A program made the position numbers and the translations under genes. Of a stretch of 8,602 nt of DNA, positions 1-5,925 are shown piece after piece. The notes under the pieces were generated by a model that saw only the letters and a program-made list of their open reading frames with translations, searched no databases and was not told the origin of the DNA. This DNA comes from Christensenellaceae bacterium (GTDB lineage Bacteria > Bacillota > Clostridia > Christensenellales > SZUA-584): contig JAAXZP010000380.1 of assembly GCA_012719815.1 (NCBI GenBank), forward strand, positions 1 through 8,602. The letters are read 5' to 3'. Positions within the stretch are counted from its first letter, which is position 1. Each line of letters opens with the position of its first letter.

Positions 1-921
1 GATCCAGCCCGGGCTGCACGACGTGATCATCGGCAGCGTGGCCTCGCCGCCGGTAAACGCCGCCTTCACGCGGCCCAGGAACTCGGTGCCCTCCTCCATG
101 ATGGTAAGATCGGCCGCGAAGTCGGTGTCGAATATGTCGTCGAAGCCGAGGCATCTTAGCGCCTGCGCCAGCTTGCCCGTCACCTGCGCGCCGGGCTCCA
201 TGCCGAACTCCTCGCCGCTGGCCACGCGGATGGCGGGCGCCACCTGTACCACGCAGCGCTTGGATTTGTCGCCGATGGCCTTCCACACGCGCTTGATGGA
301 ATCCGTCTCGCGCAGCGCGCCCACCGGGCACACCACGGTGCACTGGCCGCAGAAAGCGCAGCCAAAATTGCCCAGCGGCAGGTCCATCGCCGGCCCGATC
401 ACCGTGTCAAAGCCGCGGTTCTGGGCGTTCAGCACGCCGGTGCCCTGTATCTCGTTGCACACCGTCACGCAGCGGCGGCACAGTATGCACTTGCTCATGT
501 TGCGCGTGATGGACACCGAGGTATCCAGGCTGTATTCCGAGTGCTCGCCGTCGAAGCGCGTTTCGTCCACGCCCAGCGTTTTGCCCAGCTCCTGCAGCTC
601 GCAGCTCTGGTTGCGCTTGCAGGAGAGGCAGTCCTTGTCGTGGTCGGAGAGCAGCAGCTCGTACAGCACCCGGCGCGCGTGGCGCACGCGGTAGTTGTTG
701 GTGTGCACCACCATGCCTTCGCGCACCTGCGCCAGGCAGGAAGCCTGCAGGTTTTTCATGCCCTCCACCTCCACCACGCAGATGCGGCACGAGCCGAACC
801 TGTGCACGCCTTCCATGTAGCACAGGCTGGGTATGTCTATGCCAATCGTTTTGGCCGCCTGCATGATGGTATAGTCCTCCGGCACCGTGACGGAAACGCC
901 GTTTATTGTCAGACTGACCAT
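1..921 (-). CDS. hydA: [FeFe]-hydrogenase catalytic subunit HydA/HndD type, C-terminus outside window
   Basis: This is the N-terminal 307 residues of the H2-activating subunit of a cytoplasmic trimeric [FeFe]-hydrogenase; the left edge cuts it. In order it shows a NuoG-like plant-type [2Fe-2S] domain (C34, C45, C48, C62), a His-Cys3 [4Fe-4S] site (H94, C98, C101, C107), and two ferredoxin-type [4Fe-4S] clusters (C145/C148/C151/C155 and C188/C191/C194/C198). The H-cluster domain starts near residue 215. The first H-cluster signature, TSCSPGW, lies at residues 300-306, right at the edge. These motifs identify the family directly, and the accessory clusters would wire the H-cluster to the HydB flavin subunit. 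The ATG at 919-921 is preceded by AAAGGAGG (931-938) with 9 nt spacing. That ribosome site sits against the hydB stop codon, so the two genes are probably translationally coupled. The Ser after Cys302 differs from the classical TSCCPxW motif. Identification is firm; electron partners are inferred. Confidence 0.95.
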   Translation of the reverse strand, partial: MVSLTINGVSVTVPEDYTIMQAAKTIGIDIPSLCYMEGVHRFGSCRICVVEVEGMKNLQASCLAQVREGMVVHTNNYRVRHARRVLYELLLSDHDKDCLSCKRNQSCELQELGKTLGVDETRFDGEHSEYSLDTSVSITRNMSKCILCRRCVTVCNEIQGTGVLNAQNRGFDTVIGPAMDLPLGNFGCAFCGQCTVVCPVGALRETDSIKRVWKAIGDKSKRCVVQVAPAIRVASGEEFGMEPGAQVTGKLAQALRCLGFDDIFDTDFAADLTIMEEGTEFLGRVKAAFTGGEATLPMITSCSPGWI

Positions 922-927
922 AGTCCG

Positions 928-3900
928 TTACCTCCTTTCGCAATGTAAGCAGCGCATGGCTTCGGCGATGGCGTTGAGCTTGTGGTAGCCCTGGTTGACC
1001 TCGTCGAAGGAGTGCTTACGCGTTTCGGGATCCAGCATATCCACCGGGAACCGCCTGTGCGCGATCACTTCGTCGTCCTCGTCGGTGATCGCCGGTATCT
1101 CGATGGGCTCGCCCTTGTTGAGTATGCCCTTGCCGCCCAGGTACTTGTCGATGGCAACAGCGGCGCGCTTGCCGTCCGCAATGGCGCGTATCACCTCGTC
1201 CGGCCCGCGCGTGACGTCGCCGCCCGCGAACACGCCGCGCATCGTGGTCATCTGCGACTCGCTGTCCTGCAGCACGAACGTGCCCCAGCGCGTGATGCCG
1301 ATCTCGTCCTTGCCGATGAACGGGAAGTCGGCGTACTGGCTGACGGCGGGTATCACGGTGTCCACGTCCATCGTAAAGCGCGAGTCGGATATCGCGGTGA
1401 ACTGCCGGCGTCCGCTCGAATCGAAGCCGCCCAGCTCCATCCTGAGGCACTCGATCTTCGCCACGCGTCCGTTTTCGCCCATGATGAGGCCCACCGGCGC
1501 GACCAGTTCCATGATCTCGATGCCTTCCTCCAGCGCCTCGCGCACTTCGGATTCGTAGGCCGGCATCATGTCGATGGTGCGGCGGTACATGATGGTGACT
1601 TTCTTCGCGCCCAGCCTTAGGGCCGTGCGCGCCGAGTCGATGGCGGTGTTGCCGCCGCCGATCACCACCACGTTTTCGCCGATGCCCGTGGGCTGGTGCG
1701 TGTTGGCGAGCTTTAGGAACTTGATGCCGTGTATCACGCCGGGCAGCGATTCGCCCGGTATGTTGATCTTCTGCGGCAGCTGCGTGCCCGTCGCGATGTA
1801 TATGGCGTCGGAGCTGTTGCGCAGCTCCTTGAACGATATGTCCACGCCCACCTCGGTGTTGAGGTGTATGCGCACGCCGGTCTGCTCAATCAGGCGCACC
1901 TCGTGATCCAGCACGTCCTTGGGCAGCCGGTATTCCGGTATGCCGTACGCCAGCACGCCGCCCGCGCAGCTGTGCGCTTCGTACACGTCCACCTCGTAGC
2001 CCAGCCGCGCGAGGTAGTAGCCGCACGTCAGGCCGGAAGCGCCCGCGCCGATGATGGCCACCCGCTTGCCGTTCCTGGGGAACACGATGTCGTGCTTGTA
2101 GGCCTTCTCGTTCTTCATGGCGTAGTCCGCCACAAAGCGCTTGAGGTCGCAGATGGCCAGCGCTTCGTCCAGCTGGCTGCGGCGGCACTTTCTCTCGCAG
2201 GGCCGCGTGCAGATGCGGCCGCACACCGCCGGGAACGGGTTCTCCTGGCGGATGAGGTTGTAGGCGTCGATGAACCGCCCCGCCGCGATGAGCGCCATGT
2301 AGCCGGGCACGTTGACGTTGGCCGGGCAGGTGTTCTCGCACGGCGACACGAACAGCTCGGAGCATACGCCCGCGCGGCAGTACTTGTTGCGGATGTGCTC
2401 GTCGTACTCCTCGCGGAAATACTTGATGGTGGACAGCACCGGGTTGGGCGCCGTCTGCCCGAGGCCGCACATCGCTGTGTCCTGTATCGTCTCGCCCAAT
2501 TCTATGAGCAGCTCCACGTCGCCCTCTTCGCCCTCGCCGCGCGTGATGCGCTCGAGGATTTCCAGCATCCGCTTGGTGCCGATGCGGCAGGCGGTGCACT
2601 TGCCGCAGGATTCGTCGCGTATGAAGTCCATGAAGAACCGCGCGGTGTCCACCATGCAGGTGTCCTCGTTCATCACGATAAGCCCGCCGGAGCCCATGAT
2701 GGCGCCCAGCTCTTTCAGGCTCTCGTAGTCGGTGGGCACGTTGAGGTTCTCCGTGGTCACGCAGCCGCCCGAAGGCCCGCCGATCTGCGCCGCCTTGAAC
2801 TTCTTCTTGTTGGGTATGCCCCCGCCGATGCTGAATATGATCTCGCCCAGCGGTATGCCGATGGGCACCTCCACGATGCCGGTGTTCACCACGTCGCCGG
2901 CCAGCGCGAACACCTTGGTGCCCTTGCTGCTCCCGGTGCCGAACTGCGCGTACCACTCGCCGCCCTTGTCGAGTATCACCGGTATGTTGGCGAACGTCTC
3001 CACGTTGTTGATAATCGTCGGCTTGCCGAACAGGCCTCTCGGGAACGGGAACGGCGGCTTCTGCCGCGGCTCGCCGCGCTGCCCCTCGATGGACGCCATC
3101 AGCGCGGTCTCCTCGCCGCACACGAACGCGCCCGCGCCGATGCGGATTTCGATGTCGAAGTCAAAGCCGCTGCCGAATATGTCCTCGCCCAGAAGGCCCC
3201 AGCTCCGCGCTTCCTCGATCGCCGCCTTCATGCGCTCCACCGCGATCGGGTATTCGGCGCGCACGTAGATGTAGCCCGTGGGCGCCCCGATGGCGTACCC
3301 GCCGATCATCATGCCTTCGATGACGGTGTGCGGGTCGCCCTCGATGATGCTGCGGTCCATGAACGCGCCGGGGTCGCCCTCGTCGGCGTTGCAGACGATG
3401 TATTTTTTGTCGCTCTGCTGCTTCATCGCCGCTTCCCACTTGACGCCCGTCGGGAAGCCCGCGCCGCCGCGGCCTCTCAGCCCCGAGGTTTTGACCTCCG
3501 CCACCACCTGCTCCGGCGTCATCTCGCGCAGCACCTTGTAAGCCGCCGCGTAGCCGCCGTTTGCGATGTAGGCCCGGATGTCGCCGTATTCGATGGCGCC
3601 GCAGTTGCGCAGCGCGATTTTGACCTGGTGCTTGAAAAAGCCGATGTCGTCGATGACCGGCACGTGCCTGCCTATCGACCTGTCGAAGAACGTGTAGTTT
3701 TCCACCACCTGGCCGCCCATAAGGTGTTTCGCGACGATCTCGCGCGCTTTCTTCTCATTGAGCTCGGTATAAAACACGCGGTCGGGCAGGACCAGCATCA
3801 CCGGCCCCACCGCGCACGTGCCCATGCAGCCCGCCTCGTACACGTGCACCTTATCCGACAGTCCCAGGCGCTCCGCCTCGCTCACGACGGCGTCCCGCAC

Positions 3901-4044
3901 GGCGCCGCAGCCCGAGGAAATGCAGCCCGCGCCGGCGCACACGTAAACCCGGTACTGGTATTTGTCCTGCTCGTCGCGGTACGCTTTCCCCACAGCATTC
4001 AGTTGCTCAAGGGTTTTTATCCTTTCGGTTGTCATGGTCGTCAT
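928..4044 (-). CDS. hydB: HydB/NuoF-like NADH-binding hydrogenase subunit fused to a GltD/NfnB-like FAD-NADPH domain
   Basis: A continuous 1038-aa protein, far longer than an ordinary HydB/HndC (about 600 aa). Residues ~30-120 form a thioredoxin-like [2Fe-2S] domain (C36, C41, C73, C77). Residues ~130-550 are the NuoF core: GRGGAGFPTG (191-200) and CNADEGDPGAF (218-228) for FMN/NADH, an SLBB-like stretch after ~385, and a [4Fe-4S] site (C480, C483, C486, C526). The usual C-terminal 2x[4Fe-4S] ferredoxin domain is missing. From ~556 a GltD/NfnB-like module follows: C569/C573, C608/C612/C616/C620, an FAD motif GAGASG (666-671), a second nucleotide motif GGGNTAID (796-803) with YRR (820-822) suggesting NADPH, and GGD (941-943). 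The chain ends in EAMRCLHC (1028-1035), a motif normally found at the start of GltD domains. The ATG at 4044 follows AGGGGGTG with 5 nt spacing. I infer exchange of electrons among NADH, NADPH, ferredoxin and HydA; direction and bifurcation cannot be read from sequence. Confidence 0.93.
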   Translation of the reverse strand: MTTMTTERIKTLEQLNAVGKAYRDEQDKYQYRVYVCAGAGCISSGCGAVRDAVVSEAERLGLSDKVHVYEAGCMGTCAVGPVMLVLPDRVFYTELNEKKAREIVAKHLMGGQVVENYTFFDRSIGRHVPVIDDIGFFKHQVKIALRNCGAIEYGDIRAYIANGGYAAAYKVLREMTPEQVVAEVKTSGLRGRGGAGFPTGVKWEAAMKQQSDKKYIVCNADEGDPGAFMDRSIIEGDPHTVIEGMMIGGYAIGAPTGYIYVRAEYPIAVERMKAAIEEARSWGLLGEDIFGSGFDFDIEIRIGAGAFVCGEETALMASIEGQRGEPRQKPPFPFPRGLFGKPTIINNVETFANIPVILDKGGEWYAQFGTGSSKGTKVFALAGDVVNTGIVEVPIGIPLGEIIFSIGGGIPNKKKFKAAQIGGPSGGCVTTENLNVPTDYESLKELGAIMGSGGLIVMNEDTCMVDTARFFMDFIRDESCGKCTACRIGTKRMLEILERITRGEGEEGDVELLIELGETIQDTAMCGLGQTAPNPVLSTIKYFREEYDEHIRNKYCRAGVCSELFVSPCENTCPANVNVPGYMALIAAGRFIDAYNLIRQENPFPAVCGRICTRPCERKCRRSQLDEALAICDLKRFVADYAMKNEKAYKHDIVFPRNGKRVAIIGAGASGLTCGYYLARLGYEVDVYEAHSCAGGVLAYGIPEYRLPKDVLDHEVRLIEQTGVRIHLNTEVGVDISFKELRNSSDAIYIATGTQLPQKINIPGESLPGVIHGIKFLKLANTHQPTGIGENVVVIGGGNTAIDSARTALRLGAKKVTIMYRRTIDMMPAYESEVREALEEGIEIMELVAPVGLIMGENGRVAKIECLRMELGGFDSSGRRQFTAISDSRFTMDVDTVIPAVSQYADFPFIGKDEIGITRWGTFVLQDSESQMTTMRGVFAGGDVTRGPDEVIRAIADGKRAAVAIDKYLGGKGILNKGEPIEIPAITDEDDEVIAHRRFPVDMLDPETRKHSFDEVNQGYHKLNAIAEAMRCLHCERR
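931..938 (-). promoter_or_regulatory. Ribosome binding site of hydA
   Basis: Read on the minus strand this is AAAGGAGG, 9 nt before the hydA ATG. It touches the TAA of hydB (928-930), so ribosomes ending hydB can reinitiate on hydA. That fits stoichiometric production of the two subunits. Confidence 0.8.
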
Positions 4045-4056
4045 GCGCTCACCCCC

Positions 4057-4563
4057 TTATTCGTTCCTGTACTTGGCCAGAATGGAATCCAGGCGGTTGA
4101 CGTTGACCTGCTTGTAAACGGTGCCGTCGATCATCATCGCCGGCGCGAGGCCGCACGCGCCGATGCAGCGCGCCACCTCAAACGTGAACAGGCCGTCTTC
4201 CGTCGTGCCCCCGATGTCCACGCCCAGCTTCTCCTTAAGGCTCTCCACGATCTTCTTGCCGCCCCGCACGTAACATGCCGTGCCCAGGCACACGCGGATG
4301 GTGTGCTTGCCGCGCGGCTTGGTGGAGAAAAACGAATAGAACGTCACCACGCCGGACACTTCCGAGACGGGAAGATCCATCCGGCTGGCGATGTAGGTCT
4401 GCAGCTCCAGCGGCAGGCAGCCGTAGATCTCCTGCGCCCGGTGAAGAACCTGAATCAGGCTCCCTTCCTTCCCGCGGTACAGGTCCATCACGTTGGCGAT
4501 CTCGGCAAACTTGTCGTCGCCGCAGCCAGGACAACGCTGCTCCGAAACAGTTATGGTGCTCAT
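4057..4563 (-). CDS. hydC: NuoE/HydC-like [2Fe-2S] hydrogenase subunit
   Basis: A 168-aa thioredoxin-fold [2Fe-2S] protein of the NuoE/HndA/HydC family, the small subunit that partners the NuoF-like flavoprotein in NADH-linked hydrogenases. The four expected ligands are C92, C97, C133 and C137 (CLGTAC and CIGAC contexts). The helical N-terminal part has the family's YGCLP and SEVSGVVTFYSFF segments. A CPGC motif at residues 11-14 lies before the usual family start and is unexplained. The start is taken at the second of two adjacent ATGs (4561-4563), which is 6 nt from AGGAGG (4570-4575); the first ATG (4566) is only 3 nt away, and an in-frame ATG at 4608 lies upstream of the ribosome site. 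It is the promoter-proximal gene of the leftward operon, 12 nt before hydB. Its reading frame is intact and its length is normal. Confidence 0.95.
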   Translation of the reverse strand: MSTITVSEQRCPGCGDDKFAEIANVMDLYRGKEGSLIQVLHRAQEIYGCLPLELQTYIASRMDLPVSEVSGVVTFYSFFSTKPRGKHTIRVCLGTACYVRGGKKIVESLKEKLGVDIGGTTEDGLFTFEVARCIGACGLAPAMMIDGTVYKQVNVNRLDSILAKYRNE

Positions 4564-4569
4564 CATGGC

Positions 4570-4575
4570 CCTCCT
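4570..4575 (-). promoter_or_regulatory. Ribosome binding site of hydC, decides the start
   Basis: Read on the minus strand this is AGGAGG. It favours the ATG at 4563 (6 nt spacing) over the adjacent ATG at 4566 (3 nt) and rules out the more upstream ATG at 4608, which would place this site inside the gene. Confidence 0.75.
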
Positions 4576-4627
4576 GATTCGCGTATTTTCAGTTTTACGA
4601 CGGTGCAAAAAACGGATGATGCCGGTC

Positions 4628-4657
4628 AGTATCCTGAGTCTGATATAATTTTAACAA
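4628..4657 (-). promoter_or_regulatory. Candidate promoter of the hydCBA operon
   Basis: On the minus strand TTGTTA (4652-4657) and GATACT (4628-4633) are separated by 18 bp; each matches 4 of 6 sigma-A consensus bases. It would give a leader of roughly 60 nt before hydC. The match is weak, which would suit an activator-dependent promoter, and other AT-rich hexamers nearby (for example minus-strand TTATAT) could serve instead. Confidence 0.3.
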
Positions 4658-4683
4658 AGTTTTGTGATAGAAAAATGAGATTT

Positions 4684-4705
4684 CATCACAATTTGACACA
4701 AATTT
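4684..4705 (+). repeat. Tandem 11-bp direct repeat, hydrogenase-proximal pair (candidate regulator box)
   Basis: CATCACAATTT (4684-4694) is followed directly by GACACAAATTT (4695-4705), so the CACAA cores are spaced exactly 11 bp. OmpR/PhoB-type regulators bind tandem half-sites with this period. The pair lies about 27 bp upstream of the candidate hyd -35 element. A single inverted TTGTGA sits at 4662-4667. Function is inferred from geometry and from the regulator gene next door. Confidence 0.5.
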
Positions 4706-4746
4706 GCCGCCAAATTTTATGCAATTCGCTGCTTATATTTAGAAGC

Positions 4747-4767
4747 CATCACAATTTCATCACAATT
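4747..4767 (+). repeat. Tandem 11-bp direct repeat, regulator-proximal pair (candidate regulator box)
   Basis: Two identical CATCACAATT units at 4747-4756 and 4758-4767 are offset by exactly 11 bp. They are near-copies of the pair at 4684-4705, in the same orientation and 63 bp away, about six helical turns. The pair ends 19 bp before the candidate -35 of the response regulator gene, a plausible place for autoregulation. Confidence 0.55.
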
Positions 4768-4786
4768 AGACGAAACGGCAGTCCGC

Positions 4787-4815
4787 TTGCATTTAACTGC
4801 GCAATCCGCTAGTAT
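4787..4815 (+). promoter_or_regulatory. Candidate promoter of the response regulator gene
   Basis: TTGCAT (4787-4792) and TAGTAT (4810-4815) are separated by 17 bp, giving a leader of about 45 nt before the ATG at 4867. Spacing is ideal but the hexamers match consensus only partly. An extended -10-like TGATATAAT also occurs on this strand at 4641-4649, but without a -35 and much further upstream. Confidence 0.4.
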
Positions 4816-4866
4816 ATAGGTAGCGAAGTGACACTCCCCATCTTGATTCGCAAGCGAGGCTGAATC

Positions 4867-5544
4867 ATGGACCAAGTGCGCCTGCTGGTTGTCGACCCGG
4901 ATCAGGAAACCCGAACGTCCATCAGAACCCACGCTGAACACGAGGGCTTTTCCGTGATGGAAGCGGCGGACGGCATCACGGCGCTCAAACTGTTCCGGCG
5001 CAGCGAATTCGGCGTCGTCATCATGGAAACGCGGCTGCCCGAGCTGGACGCCTGGCACGTGTGCCGCCAGATACGCAAGTCTTCCGACCTGCCCATCATG
5101 ATGATATCCGGCCGCAGCGACGAGGAGGAAACGCTGTCGTGCTATGACCTCGGCATCGACGATTTTGTCTACAAGCCGTTTTCCTACAGGGAGCTGATGG
5201 CGCGGCTGCACATGATACTGCGCCGCATCGCCGGCAGCGCCGCCTACACGCCGCGCCGCATCATATTCGACGGGCTGTGTATCGATACCGCCTCGCGCGT
5301 GGTGTATAAGGACGGCGAGCCGGTGTCCCTCACCCCCCGCGAATACAGCCTGCTTCTATACCTCGCGCAGAACCCCAACCGGGCGCTCTCCCGCGAGGTT
5401 ATACTTTCTTCGGTGTGGGGCGAGGATTTCTTCGGCACCGACCGCACCGTGGACACGCACATCAAGTCCCTCCGCGAGAGCATCCGCCCGTATCACCACT
5501 TCATTGAAACCGTCTGGGGGTACGGGTACATGTTCCGGACGTGA
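4867..5544 (+). CDS. OmpR/PhoB-family response regulator with Glu at the phosphorylation position, orphan
   Basis: A 225-aa two-domain transcription regulator. Residues 1-120 are a receiver domain and ~133-225 an OmpR-type winged helix: LTPREYSLLLYL is the transactivation-loop side, RTVDTHIKSLRESI the recognition helix, and the end is GYGYMFRT. In the receiver, the segment normally reading LDxxLP reads METRLP, so the phospho-acceptor Asp is Glu54. The acidic pair is reduced to D10-P11 (with D12), while the conserved Ser/Thr (S81) and Lys (K103, in KPF) remain. It is therefore likely to act without normal phosphorylation, perhaps as a permanently active form. No histidine kinase is in the window. 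GAGG (4856-4859) lies 7 nt before the ATG. It is divergent from hydC across a region with 11-bp phased repeats, which suggests it controls itself and the hydrogenase operon. The actual targets and signal are unknown. Confidence 0.93.
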   Translation: MDQVRLLVVDPDQETRTSIRTHAEHEGFSVMEAADGITALKLFRRSEFGVVIMETRLPELDAWHVCRQIRKSSDLPIMMISGRSDEEETLSCYDLGIDDFVYKPFSYRELMARLHMILRRIAGSAAYTPRRIIFDGLCIDTASRVVYKDGEPVSLTPREYSLLLYLAQNPNRALSREVILSSVWGEDFFGTDRTVDTHIKSLRESIRPYHHFIETVWGYGYMFRT

Positions 5545-5836
5545 ACGCACCTGCAAGAAACAGAAAAGCCGCCCCAAGTTGGGACAGCTTGCAGACACCG
5601 CTCTCTTCCTTGTGCTTTACTCAGTCACCATCCCTGGAAGGCGGGCAAAATGCGCCCGCATCCGGGCGCAGATTCTCTGGAAGCACAAAAGTCACGGGTT
5701 TGACGTCCCCCGTCGCCCGGCCCACATGCAGCATGTCTTCCCCCGGCAGCGGCCGCCAACGATGTGTAACTGGCATAATACGGCGGGCAATTGAATTTGC
5801 ATTCTTCAACACCCAATTTTACCTTTTGCCTTTTTC
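5545..5836. other. Gene-poor, GC-rich intergenic stretch with many short inverted repeats
   Basis: No convincing gene lies between the regulator stop and the next promoter. The stretch holds CTGCAAG/CTTGCAG arms (5551-5557 and 5588-5594) around a CCCAAGTTGGG core, overlapping alternative hairpins at 5641-5670, and ACATGC/GCATGT (5724-5736). On the minus strand, about 40 codons ending at 5621 have coding-like GC-rich third positions (for example residues PEDML-like GEDMLHVGRATGDVKPV). They lack a credible start or ribosome site, and I do not recognise the protein. It may be a decayed gene end, a structured RNA or a repeat element. Confidence 0.4.
5641..5670. other. Two mutually exclusive perfect hairpins
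   Basis: TGCGCCCG (5651-5658) and CGGGCGCA (5663-5670) form a perfect 8-bp stem around CATC. The same middle segment can instead pair upstream: GCGGGC (5641-5646) with GCCCGC (5654-5659). On the minus strand the 8-bp stem is followed by only four T, so it is at best a weak leftward terminator; on the plus strand no T-run follows. It could still help separate the regulator transcript from the ABC operon. Confidence 0.35.
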
Positions 5837-5866
5837 TTGACTGTAGAATGGAAAAAGCCTTATAAT
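5837..5866 (+). promoter_or_regulatory. Sigma-A promoter of the amino acid ABC operon
   Basis: TTGACT (5837-5842) and a perfect TATAAT (5861-5866) are separated by 18 bp, followed by an AT-rich leader of about 50 nt and a strong ribosome site. This is the best promoter in the window and fits an abundantly made binding protein. Confidence 0.8.
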
Positions 5867-5910
5867 AAATTACTATTGTATATTATTATATTCAAGAAGA
5901 AAAAGGTTAG

Positions 5911-5916
5911 AAGGAG
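5911..5916 (+). promoter_or_regulatory. Ribosome binding site deciding the binding-protein start
   Basis: AAGGAG lies 9 nt before the ATG at 5926 but only 3 nt before the in-frame ATG at 5920, so the start giving MKKLF is preferred. That start also makes a standard lipoprotein signal with Lys-Lys directly after Met. Confidence 0.65.
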
Positions 5917-5925
5917 AAAATGCTA

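Noticed and set aside
4564..4608. Longer hydC start at 4608 adding 15 basic residues.
   Set aside because: The AGGAGG at 4570-4575 would lie inside the gene, and the extra residues do not resemble NuoE family N-termini.
4641..4649. Extended -10-like TGATATAAT on the plus strand.
   Set aside because: There is no -35 and it would give a ~210-nt leader for the regulator, while a better-spaced candidate lies at 4787-4815. Not excluded as a minor start.
4651..4691. Possible Rex (NADH-sensing repressor) operator, because TTGTGA, TCACAA and TTAACAA half-sites occur near the hydrogenase operon.
   Set aside because: Rex sites are palindromes with half-sites facing each other a few bases apart. Here TTGTGA and TCACAA are 18 bp apart and TTAACAA/TTGTGA are everted; the direct 11-bp phasing fits an OmpR-type protein better.
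1729..4812. A very long open frame on the plus strand opposite hydB and hydC (about 1000 codons).
   Set aside because: It is the GC-rich mirror of real genes: its product is dominated by Ala, Arg, His and Val, it has no domain pattern, and the minus strand carries full family motifs and ribosome sites.
5621..5816. Short minus-strand genes of about 63 codons in the gap.
   Set aside because: Two overlapping frames compete, both need GTG or TTG starts without a good ribosome site, and the first third is AT-rich and non-coding-like. Kept only as a possible remnant.
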